From positions 93,914 through 157,913 of the forward strand of contig JALIHJ010000060.1 in the NCBI GenBank assembly GCA_022984795.1: a stretch of DNA of 64,000 bases, read 5' to 3'. Source of the stretch: Fabrea salina (taxonomy: Eukaryota > Ciliophora > Heterotrichea > Heterotrichida > Fabreidae). Shown piece after piece: positions 16,977 through 27,189 of this stretch; the first letter of the stretch is position 1, and each line of letters starts with the position of its first letter. The translations under genes and the position numbers were made by a program. Below the pieces are notes generated by a model. It was not told the DNA's origin and did not search any database. It saw nothing but the letters and a program-made list of their open reading frames with translations.

Positions 16977-19697
16977 ATGGGACAGAACTTGAAAAGCATG
17001 CACTCTTCTCACCTCAGCATTGAAAAGGTAACTTCTACTTAGCAACTCAACTCAATAACCCTGAACCAAGCTAAGAAGCTCTGTGGACGGTGGAAAAGTT
17101 TAGGGATTCCTTTTTTCATGGGAGTTACTGAGTTCCACAAAAACGTAGTGCAAGAAGAACTTAACATGAACTACGATAAGTACTTGTCAAACGGAATAGA
17201 AATAGAAGTAATAGAGTTCTTAACTGGGCTAATTCTGATGAGTGTAGGGCCTTTAGAAAGCAAAATAGAAGGTAAGGTTTACTTAGCTCTTTTTGAGTTT
17301 TATAAGTTCGAAGAAGAAGAAGTCATGACTCCTGACGAGTTTTACATATGCATTGACAAGTCACTCAGAGCAATCTGCCACGAAGGCCAAATCCAAATAC
17401 CTTACGTTGAAAAAGAGTCACTAGAAGACTTCCGCGATGAAGTTACTCAGGACGAATGCATAACTTATGAAACTTTCAGAAGCATAATCATGCAGGAATG
17501 CGAGAAGTTCGCTAACGTTTTCCAGGAGTCCTACAACTTTCTGCGGATGTTCAGCACTCACGTAGTAGAAAACCCTTTTCCAGTAATCAGCTTTTTGCAG
17601 CCAGGAAACTTGTTTTTAGGCAAGTACGAAATAACAAACCCCCCCAAACTGATAGAAGAGATTTCCTCTAACTACAAAAGGAAGTACAAGCACTCGTTGC
17701 TCCAAGTTAAGCCTATGTTGGGCGAAGAAGGCAAACTTACGTTTGAACTTATTTACCTTTCAGGAATCAACGGAGACAAAAGCTTCAGACAAAACTACTT
17801 CAGAGAAATCGTTCTTAAAAACAAACTGACTAAAGAAGAAATGAACGAGTTCGGCGAGTTGCCTGGAGGCATTCTTTATAAAAGCATATCAGAACTTGAA
17901 GCCACCCAAATGACTCTTGGCGAGTACTTTGAAGAGAAGTCTCAAGAAATGGAAACTAAAAACTCAGACGAACCCAGAAGGAAAATAGTTTGCATGAACG
18001 AAATAGAAACTATATCGCTTGGACTCAAACTTTTAGACGAACTAGAAGTTCTGCACTCTATAAACGTTTTGCACTCCAACATCAACCCTAGTTCAGTGTA
18101 CCTCATTGAACAAGACATCAACCGTCTGAGGTTTTTAGACCTAGAACTTGCCATTTGGGACCCTATAGAGATACTGGGTTCTGAAAGTGCTTACTTCCAG
18201 CAACTAGTAGGAGACAAGTACGACACCACCTTCAGAGACATTAACTACTTGTCCCCAGAACACGAAGAACTTGCCAAGAAGTACCAAAAAGCAAAAAAGG
18301 TGCCACAAGAAGGAGTGGGCAAGCAATGCGACATATACAGCATAGGAGCCATTCTGTTTAGGGCCCTTACAGGAAAAGCTCCTGTGAGTTTTAGCGAAGA
18401 CACCAAAGACCACCCTTCTTTACATGAAGAAGAAAGAGACTGGCTTGAAGAATTCAAGTGTCCTGAAGAACTAGACCCAATAGTGATGTCTAACGGAATG
18501 ACCCAGTTTCTACTGAAAATATTGGCTAAGGACACCCAAGTTAGACACAAAGACATCATGGAAGCAAAAAGAGAACTGAGTCAACTTGTAGGACTGATTG
18601 AAAGGATTCCAAAATTACTTATGAAAGGACTAGAGCACATTCCTCACAACAACCACGAGATGTTTGAAGACGACTACGTTTTGGACTTGCACGAAGAAGG
18701 AATAGACGACTTTTGTCTAGAGTACCTGTACAAGTTTATTACGGAAAGCAGAATTCCTAATATTCGGATGTTTGGAAACATAGGTTTACCCATTCGGGCT
18801 CTTGCTTCCAACAGCATTGACAAACTTGAACTTTCAAGCCAAAACATATACGCTGAAGAACTAAAATTGCTTTCGTTTTTCATCAAAATAAACACTAGTT
18901 TACTAGAAGTAGACCTTTCAAAGAATCCTTTGTTACAAAGACACTCTTTTGACAAGCAAGAAAACGAAGAAGACGCTAGTTCAGAGAGCAAAACTACTAT
19001 GGGGTTCAGTTGGCTCTTGGAAGCTCTGGAGTCGCATAGTGAACTTAAAAGACTAGAACTAGCACAAGTAGAACTCGGTGAAGAACTTGCAAACCAACTC
19101 TGCGTCCCCATTGCTAAAAACTTGAACTTAGAAAAGATTAACTTGGCTAACTGCGAACTAGGTGTAGAAGGCACTATGTATATCTGCAACACTGTCCAAA
19201 GCATGAAGAACCTCAGGTACATAAACCTTAGCAGCAACGACATTGGGGATCAAGGCGCTAAGCACGTAGCTAAGTTGCTAGAAACAAACCACCACATACT
19301 TGAAATAGACTTGTTCAGAAACAACATTGCAAAAGAAGGAGGAGAGGCCATTGGAGCAGCACTTACGAACAACTTCATTATTCAGAAACTAAGCATTGGA
19401 GACAACGAAATTGAACAGGACGAAAAAGACTTAATTCTGCAAAGTGTTATGTTTAACACTCAGTACAAAAAACTCAAAGCTACTAACGAAAGGTTTGGGG
19501 AGTTCGGGTACAACCTGATGGCTGAAAGCATTAAACGCTGGACTGAAAAGTCCAAGTTTGTTTTGGAAAAACTCAGAGCAAGGCTTCACCAGTGCGAGGA
19601 CGAAATCGACCAAAAACTAGCAGAACTCCTACTGGACTCAGAAGGCAACTTAGAAATGCCTGAGTTTTCTAGTCAGTTAAGCCAAGAGTATAGTTAA
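16977..19697 (+). CDS. Pseudokinase-LRR protein, copy 1 of a tandem pair
   Basis: Exons 16977-17027 and 17043-19697 join across a 15-base intron into ~901 residues, the same length as the neighbour (904). The N-terminal ~170 residues look like a degenerate EF-hand pair (FEFYKFEEEEVMTPDEFYIC). A kinase fold follows: EIVLKNKL (candidate Lys), a catalytic loop reading VLHSNINPSSVYL, so HRD has become HSN, a DLELAIWDP block at the DFG position, and YLSPEHEEL for the APE motif. Both catalytic aspartates look lost or displaced, implying a pseudokinase. The last ~330 residues are RNI-type leucine-rich repeats (NLRYINLSSNDIGDQGAKHV). Without the intron the product would lack the first 46 residues, which align with copy 2. 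Confidence 0.85.
17028..17042 (+). other. 15-base intron
   Basis: gtaacttctacttag, A at position 10, phase 0. The spliced first exon (17 codons) restores alignment with the N terminus of the downstream paralogue, which has no intron there. Confidence 0.85.
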
Positions 19698-19700
19698 TAA

Positions 19701-22415
19701 ATGGGAAACTCTTTGAGTCTTTTATACGAAACTCACAAAGAAGACAAACTCAAAAAGCACGTTATTCCAGTTGAGGAAGTAAGTACTCTCTGCATGCGCT
19801 GGAGGAAACTCAGGTCCCCCGAAACGATGACTCCAAATGAGTTCCAAAAAGCAATTGTGCAGAACAAAAAAGTAAAACTTAACTACAAGAAGTTTTACGA
19901 CAGTGGCTCAGAAATACAAGTAATAGAGTTTTTGACAGGTTTGATTATACTGAGTTCAGGAAGTTTAGAAGATAGGCTTAAGTGCCTTTTCAAACTGTAC
20001 TGTGTAGAAGACCAGTCTTGCATGATGTTTGAAGAACTCATTGAGTGCTTGGAAAATTCACTTATGGCTCTGTGCAACCTTGGGGAAGTCCAAACCTATG
20101 AAATAGACCAACCTGCGCTTGACGAGTTTTGTATGGAAATTTCTGGAGGCGAAGCTATAGACTTTACCACCTTTAAAGACTCCATTCGGGCAGAATGTTA
20201 CAAGTTTGCAGAGATTCTTCAGCAGTCTTACACCTACATTCGGAGCGTTTCAACTATTTTGATAGAAAATCCTTTCCAGGTGATTCCTTACCTTCAAAAG
20301 GGGTCTTTGTTTTTAGGCAAGTACGAAATAATAGAAACTCCCCAAATGAAGAAGTACGTTTCTTCAACTTACAAGCAAAAGTACAAGCACGCTAACCTGA
20401 ACGTAAAGCCTATGCTGGGCAACGAAGGCAGTTTGAGCTTTGAGTTGATCTACTTAGTAGGAGTTCAAGCTGATAAAAACTTCCGACAAAACTACTTCAG
20501 AGAAATAGTTCTGAAAAACAAACTCAGTGACAATCGAATCAATGAGTTCGGGGAACTCCCTGGAGGCCTTCTTTATAAAAGAGTGTTTCAGTTTGAAACT
20601 TCCCAAATGACTCTTGAAGACTACTTCCGAAACAAAGCTCCTAACACAAAAGCTAGGTTTGAAAACTCCAGCAAAAAGTTCAAACTTAAGTGTTTAACTG
20701 AAGAAGAAGCCATTGAAATATGCCTGCAGCTTTTAGAACAACTAGAAACTCTGCACAACATCCAAGTAATACACTCAAACGTGGAACCCGACTCAGTTTA
20801 TCTTTTGGGAGACGACATTAACAAGTTGGCTTTTCTAGACCTAGAACTCGCTATCTGGGACCCTTTAGAAATACTAGGAATTGAAAGCAGGTACTTCAAA
20901 CAACTTCCTGAAGACAAATACGACACTTCTTTTAGAGACAGGAATTACTTGGCCCCTGAGCACAAAGAACTAGCTGAGGAGTATAGACGCACTTCTAGAA
21001 TTCCTAAGCAAAACATCACCTACCAGTGCGACTTGTACGGAATAGGAGCCATCATCTACAGAGGACTTACTGGAACAACTGTAGGAAGGTTCAGCGAAAA
21101 CACCTCTGAGCACAGTGACTTGGGCTCTAAACGAGAGTACTTAACTGACTGGGAGTGTCCTCATCAGCTGAAAGAACTAAGAGTTTCTAACAGCCTCTGC
21201 AGCTTTTTGATAAAAATCCTGGCTAAGGACCCAAATTTTAGGTACAAAAACATACAAGAAGTGAGAAGTGACATTCTGAAACTCCAAGACGAACTGAAAT
21301 CCATTCCCGAAGAGCTGCTTGAAGGACTTGAGCACAAAACTCCTAAAGACGAGTTAATGTTTAGTGACGACTGCGTGGTTGACTTGAGAAAACATAACAT
21401 CAACGACTTTACTTTAGAGTACCTGTTGAAGTTCATAATGGATTCTAGAATCACCAACATCAGGGTCTTTGGAGGAATACTGCCTCTGTACGCCCTTAGA
21501 GAAAACAAAACTAGCATTTTGGACTTGTCAGGGCAAAAGTTGCACTGCGAAGAACTAAGGTTGCTTTCCCAGTTTATTGCAATCAATCAGTCCTTAAGAA
21601 TACTGAACCTGTCCAACAATCCTTTGATGGAAAGGCATGAGTCCCAACACACTCCACAAAACACCAAAGTTACTATTGCTGAAATGTCGTTTAGGGAGTT
21701 TGTAAACTCGCTCAAAAACCATACTAACTTAGTGGAGTTTCGGTTATCTAACGTTTGCATGGGGAACTACTTATTGAGTGAGCTAGTTGAGCCTTTGAAG
21801 CAAAACCATTTGACAATCCTAGACTTAAGTTACTGCAACTTAGGGCCTACAGGAATTGAAGAGGTTTCTCAACTCTGTGCTAACTGCTCACATCTTAATT
21901 ACTTGAACTTAAGCGGAAACTCAATAAGTGACGAGGGGTCAAAGCATTTAGCCAGCATAATACAGAAAAACCACAATATAGCAGAACTAGAAATAGCCAA
22001 CAACCAAATAGGCAACCAAGGAGCAAAAACTATAGCAAGAGCCATTACAGACAACTTCGCTATAGAAAACATCAACATCAAGGACAACACCATGGACACC
22101 AACGAGTCAGAGTTAATATCCCAAAGCGTTGCTTTCAACACTCAGTACGCTAAGTTCAAAAGTACCAATAAAAAGTACGGCGAGTATGCTTACAACTTAA
22201 TTGCTGAAAGCATTAAAAAGTGGGTGGAGTCCCACAAGTTTGTAGTGGACAAGCTGAATGCCCGACTAAACAACTGCGAAGACGAAATAGACAGAAAACT
22301 CAGAGAAATCCTTTTAGACTCGAAAGGGAACTTGAACCTGAAGCCTGTTCCTCTGAAGTACTCTTACAACCCAGGAGAGGGAACAGTGCACTTCGAATAC
22401 AATAAAAAAAAGTAA
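19701..22415 (+). CDS. Pseudokinase-LRR protein, copy 2 of a tandem pair
   Basis: The 904-residue paralogue of the preceding gene starts 3 bases after its stop. Layout is the same: EF-hand-like region (FKLYCVEDQSCMMFEELIEC), a kinase fold with VIHSNVEPDSVYL (HSN for HRD) and DLELAIWDP in the DFG position, YLAPEHKEL, and C-terminal RNI-type LRRs (HLNYLNLSGNSISDEGSKHL). The N terminus MGNSLSLL could be N-myristoylated (Gly2, Ser5-like context), suggesting membrane association; copy 1 starts MGQNLKSMHSS with the same possibility. Both share identical substitutions in the catalytic motifs, so the loss predates the duplication. Role unknown. Confidence 0.87.
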   Translation: MGNSLSLLYETHKEDKLKKHVIPVEEVSTLCMRWRKLRSPETMTPNEFQKAIVQNKKVKLNYKKFYDSGSEIQVIEFLTGLIILSSGSLEDRLKCLFKLYCVEDQSCMMFEELIECLENSLMALCNLGEVQTYEIDQPALDEFCMEISGGEAIDFTTFKDSIRAECYKFAEILQQSYTYIRSVSTILIENPFQVIPYLQKGSLFLGKYEIIETPQMKKYVSSTYKQKYKHANLNVKPMLGNEGSLSFELIYLVGVQADKNFRQNYFREIVLKNKLSDNRINEFGELPGGLLYKRVFQFETSQMTLEDYFRNKAPNTKARFENSSKKFKLKCLTEEEAIEICLQLLEQLETLHNIQVIHSNVEPDSVYLLGDDINKLAFLDLELAIWDPLEILGIESRYFKQLPEDKYDTSFRDRNYLAPEHKELAEEYRRTSRIPKQNITYQCDLYGIGAIIYRGLTGTTVGRFSENTSEHSDLGSKREYLTDWECPHQLKELRVSNSLCSFLIKILAKDPNFRYKNIQEVRSDILKLQDELKSIPEELLEGLEHKTPKDELMFSDDCVVDLRKHNINDFTLEYLLKFIMDSRITNIRVFGGILPLYALRENKTSILDLSGQKLHCEELRLLSQFIAINQSLRILNLSNNPLMERHESQHTPQNTKVTIAEMSFREFVNSLKNHTNLVEFRLSNVCMGNYLLSELVEPLKQNHLTILDLSYCNLGPTGIEEVSQLCANCSHLNYLNLSGNSISDEGSKHLASIIQKNHNIAELEIANNQIGNQGAKTIARAITDNFAIENINIKDNTMDTNESELISQSVAFNTQYAKFKSTNKKYGEYAYNLIAESIKKWVESHKFVVDKLNARLNNCEDEIDRKLREILLDSKGNLNLKPVPLKYSYNPGEGTVHFEYNKKK

Positions 22416-22420
22416 TAACT

Positions 22421-23884
22421 ATGGAGATATGTAGTATAGTTTTTTCTGAGCGTGAAAAGCAAAGCTACTCGGCGGAGTTCAGTAAACTCACTTCTGACCA
22501 GCAGAAACCTCTTTCTGAAAGAGAACTTATAGGACAAGTGGCTTTGTGCTTCTTCAAAAGCCTTAAGTTAACCGATGAGGACTTCAGCAATGTTTGGAAT
22601 CTAGTTTCTGAAAGAAGGAGCTACTTAAAGCTTCAAAACTTTATGTGTGCCATGCGACTTTGCAGTGCAAAGCGCCAAGGTAAAGAAATCTCGCTTGAAA
22701 GCCTTAAAACAGAACAAAAAGTAATTGCTAAAAGGAAGAAAACAACTAGTGCAGAACCTAGTTTTCCTAAGAACTCAGTTACCTTAGTGTCTAAACAAAC
22801 ACTTAAAAGGATAACAGAAGAAGTTATTCAAGAAGAACCCTTAGTGTGTGTGCTAGAACCTACTTATGTAAGCTCAATGTGGAAAGGGTACTACTTGTAT
22901 AGAATCCAAACAAAAGTTAACAGGAAAATATTTGCAGTGCAGAGAAGGTTCAGTGACCTAGACTGGTTCCACTCCCAACTTTCAAGAATATTTAAAGGCC
23001 GCCCAATACCTCCACTTCCGCCTAAGAAAGTAACTGGTACAAGCAATTACGAGTTTTTAGAAAAAAGAAGACTTGAGATCGAGAACTACTTGAACTTCCT
23101 TACCAAAGATACCGAAGTTCTAAACTCCACTGCTTTTAAAGTGTTTACTGAAACTCCTTTAGAAAAATTCAGTTCTGAAAAAAAGAAGGTTGAGCAAATC
23201 AACTACCAAGAAGAGCACAAAACTCTAAGGGACTCCTGCGAAGAACTACTTGCCACTGCCAAAAACAAAGCTGACTTGTTTCTATACAAAAAGATTTACC
23301 CTTTTAGCAGTGAAATTAAGAACATAGAAACTTTTCTTAGCTACATTAAACAACCAACACTTAGCCTAACTAACTCACTTTATGAACAAATTAGATGCGA
23401 GTTCGAAACTAACTCAGTGTTTTTGAACCTTAAAACGGAGTATGAAAGTTACTTCATCAACTACAGAGAAGCAATTGAAAACGCACACTTAGAACAAACT
23501 AAAGCTATGCAAGAACTTAAACAGTACTACCTGAGAATAGCTAGCATTTGTAAGACCATAGCAACTTACAAAGCCTGTATGAGTGAAAGTTCCCGTCTAG
23601 AGTACCTTTTGTTCCTCAAAAACCAAAGAAAAAGCACCTTTGAAGACCAAGAGTCACTTGCTCAGTTAGACTTGCAAGTAAATGACTGCATCTCTAAAAT
23701 TGACAAACTAAAAACGGACACTAAAGCCGCACAAAGCACCATACAAAAAGAACACACTGAACTAGAAGCTTACAGAAAAAGCAACTTGGTTCTAAACTTA
23801 AACTCAATAGTTCAAAGTCGTTTAAAGTCAAATGAAGCAGAGTGTCTTTATTGGAAAGAAGCTTTGCGGAATCTTAAGTTTTAA
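22421..23884 (+). CDS. Sorting nexin, SNX8/Mvp1-like (EH-like + PX + BAR-like)
   Basis: The 487-residue protein begins with an EH-like helical module (VWNLVSERRSYLKLQNFMCA, residues ~45-85). A PX domain follows at ~145-245, with the phosphoinositide-binding block RRFSDLDWFHSQL, the proline turn IPPLPPKK and the arginine helix FLEKRRLEIENYLNFL. The remaining ~240 residues are helical and BAR-like. This order is that of Mvp1/SNX8, which acts in endosome-to-Golgi sorting. The gene starts 5 bases after the previous stop and ends 1 base from the convergent LRR gene's stop. Confidence 0.82.
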   Translation: MEICSIVFSEREKQSYSAEFSKLTSDQQKPLSERELIGQVALCFFKSLKLTDEDFSNVWNLVSERRSYLKLQNFMCAMRLCSAKRQGKEISLESLKTEQKVIAKRKKTTSAEPSFPKNSVTLVSKQTLKRITEEVIQEEPLVCVLEPTYVSSMWKGYYLYRIQTKVNRKIFAVQRRFSDLDWFHSQLSRIFKGRPIPPLPPKKVTGTSNYEFLEKRRLEIENYLNFLTKDTEVLNSTAFKVFTETPLEKFSSEKKKVEQINYQEEHKTLRDSCEELLATAKNKADLFLYKKIYPFSSEIKNIETFLSYIKQPTLSLTNSLYEQIRCEFETNSVFLNLKTEYESYFINYREAIENAHLEQTKAMQELKQYYLRIASICKTIATYKACMSESSRLEYLLFLKNQRKSTFEDQESLAQLDLQVNDCISKIDKLKTDTKAAQSTIQKEHTELEAYRKSNLVLNLNSIVQSRLKSNEAECLYWKEALRNLKF

Positions 23885-23885
23885 G

Positions 23886-25466
23886 TTAAACAGTTTGGAT
23901 GCGGTTAAAGGGTTCCTCAAGAGACTCAGAGGCTCTTTGAAGTTCTTGTTTGAGTTTTTGGACTGGAAGTTTTTCCTTAGAAGCTTTGGAGTAGTACTTA
24001 GGGTTGACTTGGGAGCTGTACTTAGAACGCGAGGCAGTGAACTTAGTGTACCTGGGTCCTTCTTTTTTTTCTTGGAAAACCATTGGGTACTGGATGGCAT
24101 GCTTGAGTTGTCTGTAGGCTTGCTGCAGCTCCAAAGCCGAGTCGTAGTCTTTGTTGTTTCCCAAAAACTGTCTGCAGAGTTCTCTGAACTTATCCAGTTT
24201 AGAAGAAAACTGCTTGTTAGGGTTCTTTTTGCTTTCAGCTTCTGTAATGAAGAAGAGTTGGTTTTGTCCACTGCCTCTGGTTTGGATGGCACTTTCCCTG
24301 TCGTTGCTAGGAGTGTAGATGTCTTTGTAGTCTCTGTTTTCTATTGCAGGAGGAAAGACTTCTTCGTCCATTTCAGAGTTAGAGTTCATTTCGGATATAG
24401 GAATTGTTCCCATGTTCTTAGACAACTCCACTCCAAAGAGTTGGTTCTTAAGAGCAGCGTTGTAGTCTTGGGTCACGTAGGCAATAGGTCTTGCGTAAGG
24501 AGGTCTTTTGGCTTTGCGCATAGGGAACTCGTTGATAACTGTAGCTGATAAGTTAGTTAACAGTAGGTTTTCAAGTTCTTCGGTTTCTTGCTTTTTAGCA
24601 AAGGGGTTCCCAGTGATTGTTAGAACTTGCAGAGTTTGGAAGTCAGCAGCTGGGTAAAGGTTTTCTTCTGAATCAACCCAGTTGTACGAGAAGTCAAGTT
24701 CTTTCAAGTGAATAAAAGAGTCGGCATTCAGTGCTTCTGAGTGAATTCCTCTGAGTTTGTTGCGAGCCAAGTCGAGTTTTTGCAAACTAGGAATACTTGC
24801 TAGGGCTCTGAACAACAATGAAGCTGAAAACAAAACACTGTCACTGGAGAACCCGTTTGACCCCAGCTTAAGTTCTTGCAAAGCTTTGAAGTAACTTAGG
24901 TCTTCAGGAAGAGTGCAAAGGTCGTTGTTGGAAAGATCTAAAATACTGAGTCTAGGCAAAGAACCTAAGTTAAGGATAGTTTGTGCTGAGACGCAGTTAA
25001 AACTAAGGTTAAGGGTTTCGAGGCACCTGAAGCTAGGAAAAGACAGTTCAGGGATTTGGGTTATTTTATTGCACATAAGCGTTAGGTCAGTTAAGCTTTC
25101 TAAGTTTCTAATAAGTCCTAAGTCAATACAGTTATCTGACAAGTCGAGTTTGGAAAGTGAAGTGAAGTACTTAAGATCTTCTTCAACTACATCAGAAATC
25201 CCTGCTCCACGCAGTTGAACTGTCACTACTTCGTTAGGCATCTCAAGTTTACTTGCTTCTAAAAGTAGAAAGCCGTCAAGTATTTTGTTGTAGATAGTGG
25301 GCTTGAAAGACTTAGGAGTTTCTTTGTAAAAAGCGTTGAAGGGGTCTTTCCTTAAGTGGCGGGGTTTTTTAGGTTTTCTTTGCTTGATTTCAGTGTCGAT
25401 GTTTTGGACTTTGATAGGAAAGGCTTGTCTTTCTTGGTTTTTGCGGAAACTGGCTCTAAAGGACAT
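23886..25466 (-). CDS. Leucine-rich repeat protein, XRRA1-like
   Basis: A 526-residue protein. After a basic N terminus (QRKPKKPRHLRKD) come about eight LRRs between residues ~75 and 290, among them LSKLDLSDNCIDLGLIRNLE, LETLNLSFNCVSAQTILNLG and LSILDLSNNDLCTLPEDLS. The repeat wording, especially LDLSFN...I.LG.LP.L..L.L..N.L..LP, resembles XRRA1, a LRR protein found in ciliated organisms. The C-terminal third is charged, with FRELCRQFLGNNKDYDSA. A role in cilia or basal bodies is an inference. Its start is 12 bases from the divergent lipin gene. Confidence 0.65.
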   Translation of the reverse strand: MSFRASFRKNQERQAFPIKVQNIDTEIKQRKPKKPRHLRKDPFNAFYKETPKSFKPTIYNKILDGFLLLEASKLEMPNEVVTVQLRGAGISDVVEEDLKYFTSLSKLDLSDNCIDLGLIRNLESLTDLTLMCNKITQIPELSFPSFRCLETLNLSFNCVSAQTILNLGSLPRLSILDLSNNDLCTLPEDLSYFKALQELKLGSNGFSSDSVLFSASLLFRALASIPSLQKLDLARNKLRGIHSEALNADSFIHLKELDFSYNWVDSEENLYPAADFQTLQVLTITGNPFAKKQETEELENLLLTNLSATVINEFPMRKAKRPPYARPIAYVTQDYNAALKNQLFGVELSKNMGTIPISEMNSNSEMDEEVFPPAIENRDYKDIYTPSNDRESAIQTRGSGQNQLFFITEAESKKNPNKQFSSKLDKFRELCRQFLGNNKDYDSALELQQAYRQLKHAIQYPMVFQEKKEGPRYTKFTASRSKYSSQVNPKYYSKASKEKLPVQKLKQELQRASESLEEPFNRIQTV

Positions 25467-25478
25467 TGTTATTTAAAG

Positions 25479-27188
25479 ATGAATACATTAGGAAGACTAG
25501 TATCAGGAATTACAAATGCTTTTGACTTTAACTCAGCTACTCTTTCAGGGGCTTTGGACGTGATAGTAATCAAGCACCCTGACGGTTCTTTGCACTGTAC
25601 TCCTTTTCACGTGAGGTTTGGGAAGCTTAAGCTTTTGCGCAGTCGCGAAAAAACAATCCGTCTCTTAGTTAACGGAGAGTCCACAGAAATCAGAATGAAA
25701 CTTGGAAACGCAGGGGAAGCCTTTTTTGTAGAGGAAACTGAACAGAAAGTAGAGACTGAACTAAGCACTTCCCCAATTCTTTCTCCTGACAGCAGTTCTC
25801 CCCCAATAGCTCCTATTAGCATAGGAGAAGAAGAAGAGAAACAAGTAGAAATGCTGCTTCCTCAGAGTCCTAACTCTGTTATGAAGGAACTCGACTTGCC
25901 TAAGCAAAGTGCTTGGCAGTGGCTTTGGGGCAAACCTCCTCAAAAGAAGGAAACCACTAAACCTCCTGAAAAACCTAAGTCCTTGTTTGGGTCTATCTTT
26001 GGAATGTTTGGCTCCAAACAAGAAGACAGTGAACTCGAAATGAGTTTGTGTGGAGGCCTTATTGCAGGCTGTGAAGACTTAGAAACTTTGTTTGCTGAAA
26101 ACAAAGTGAGCTTTGAAGTCTTTTCTGAAGACCCTTGGAAAATCATAGGCAATCCTAACTTGATGTTTAAAATTGAAGGGAAGTTGTACAACGTTGAGTC
26201 AGGAATTCCGCTTATTTTGTCAATTTTAGCTTTCAACCAAGAAGTAGGCACTGAAAACAAAGAACCTAAGGAAGAAGATAAGATGGAGCAACTAGAGTTG
26301 CCTCCTCTAGAACAAAGCTCTGAAACCATAGTTACTGAAGAAAGTGTAGACGAGTTCCCTGAAGTGCATCCTTCTGAGGACACTAAGTCTTCTGACTCAG
26401 AAAAAAGAACTAAATACTTCAAAAAAACACTTAGACTTAACTCAGAGGAACTAGTTAAACTCAAATTAAAACCAGGAGTGAACAGTGTAGTTTACACAGT
26501 AAACAGCAGTTTCCAAGGACAACAGTCCATTGAAGGCAAGATTTATCTGTGGGATTCAGACAGCAAAATAGTGATTTCTGACATAGACGGAACCATTACT
26601 AAGTCAGACATTTTAGGACACATCCTACCAATGGTAGGCAAGGACTGGAGTCACCCTGGAGTAGTTAACCTCTACAACAGCATTATACGCAACGGGTACA
26701 AAATCATATACCTGTCCTCACGAGCTATAGGACAAGTCCGCACCACAAAAGAGTACTTAGGTTCTGTGTCCCAAAACAACAAAGGACTACCTGACGGCCC
26801 TGTTTTAATGTCTCCAGACAGGCTCATTGAGTCCTTCGTGAGAGAAGTAATTAAAAGGGTCCCCCAAAAGTTCAAAGCCGGGGTTTTGAGAGACGTTGCA
26901 GGACTCTTTCCCAACGAACGAAACCCTTTTTACGCAGGCTTTGGCAACAGAGACAGTGACGCCATTGCTTATCGGGCTGCTGGTGTGCCTCTGCACAAAA
27001 TCTTTATTATTAACCCTAGTGGTGCAGTTTTTGTGTTTAACAATACTTTTTGCAAAACATACACTGAGATCAACACTCTTGTTTCGGAGATCTTTCCAAA
27101 CATAATTGGTTTAATTTCAGACGAGGAATACAGCAACATAAACTTCTGGAGAGTGCCTTTTCCACAGATACTAGAAGAACTTGACTAA
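25479..27188 (+). CDS. Lipin / phosphatidate phosphatase
   Basis: The 569-residue product starts MNTLGRLVSGITNAFDFNSA and continues ATLSGALDVIVIKHPDGSLH, the lipin N-terminal domain, followed by CTPFHVRFGKLKLLRSREK. An acidic, low-complexity middle leads to the C-terminal HAD-type catalytic domain with the DxDxT motif KIVISDIDGTITKSD, then GYKIIYLSSRAIGQ and FGNRDSDAIAYRAAG. It converts phosphatidate to diacylglycerol in triglyceride and phospholipid synthesis. I chose the ATG at 25479 because the lipin domain begins exactly there; an upstream ATG in the same frame lies inside the divergent LRR gene. The stop lies one base from the eIF4E gene's stop. Confidence 0.94.
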   Translation: MNTLGRLVSGITNAFDFNSATLSGALDVIVIKHPDGSLHCTPFHVRFGKLKLLRSREKTIRLLVNGESTEIRMKLGNAGEAFFVEETEQKVETELSTSPILSPDSSSPPIAPISIGEEEEKQVEMLLPQSPNSVMKELDLPKQSAWQWLWGKPPQKKETTKPPEKPKSLFGSIFGMFGSKQEDSELEMSLCGGLIAGCEDLETLFAENKVSFEVFSEDPWKIIGNPNLMFKIEGKLYNVESGIPLILSILAFNQEVGTENKEPKEEDKMEQLELPPLEQSSETIVTEESVDEFPEVHPSEDTKSSDSEKRTKYFKKTLRLNSEELVKLKLKPGVNSVVYTVNSSFQGQQSIEGKIYLWDSDSKIVISDIDGTITKSDILGHILPMVGKDWSHPGVVNLYNSIIRNGYKIIYLSSRAIGQVRTTKEYLGSVSQNNKGLPDGPVLMSPDRLIESFVREVIKRVPQKFKAGVLRDVAGLFPNERNPFYAGFGNRDSDAIAYRAAGVPLHKIFIINPSGAVFVFNNTFCKTYTEINTLVSEIFPNIIGLISDEEYSNINFWRVPFPQILEELD

Positions 27189-27189
27189 G

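Noticed and set aside
25356-25478. Lipin N-terminal extension upstream of 25479
   Set aside because: It lies inside the divergent LRR gene and has no lipin similarity; the domain starts at the 25479 ATG.
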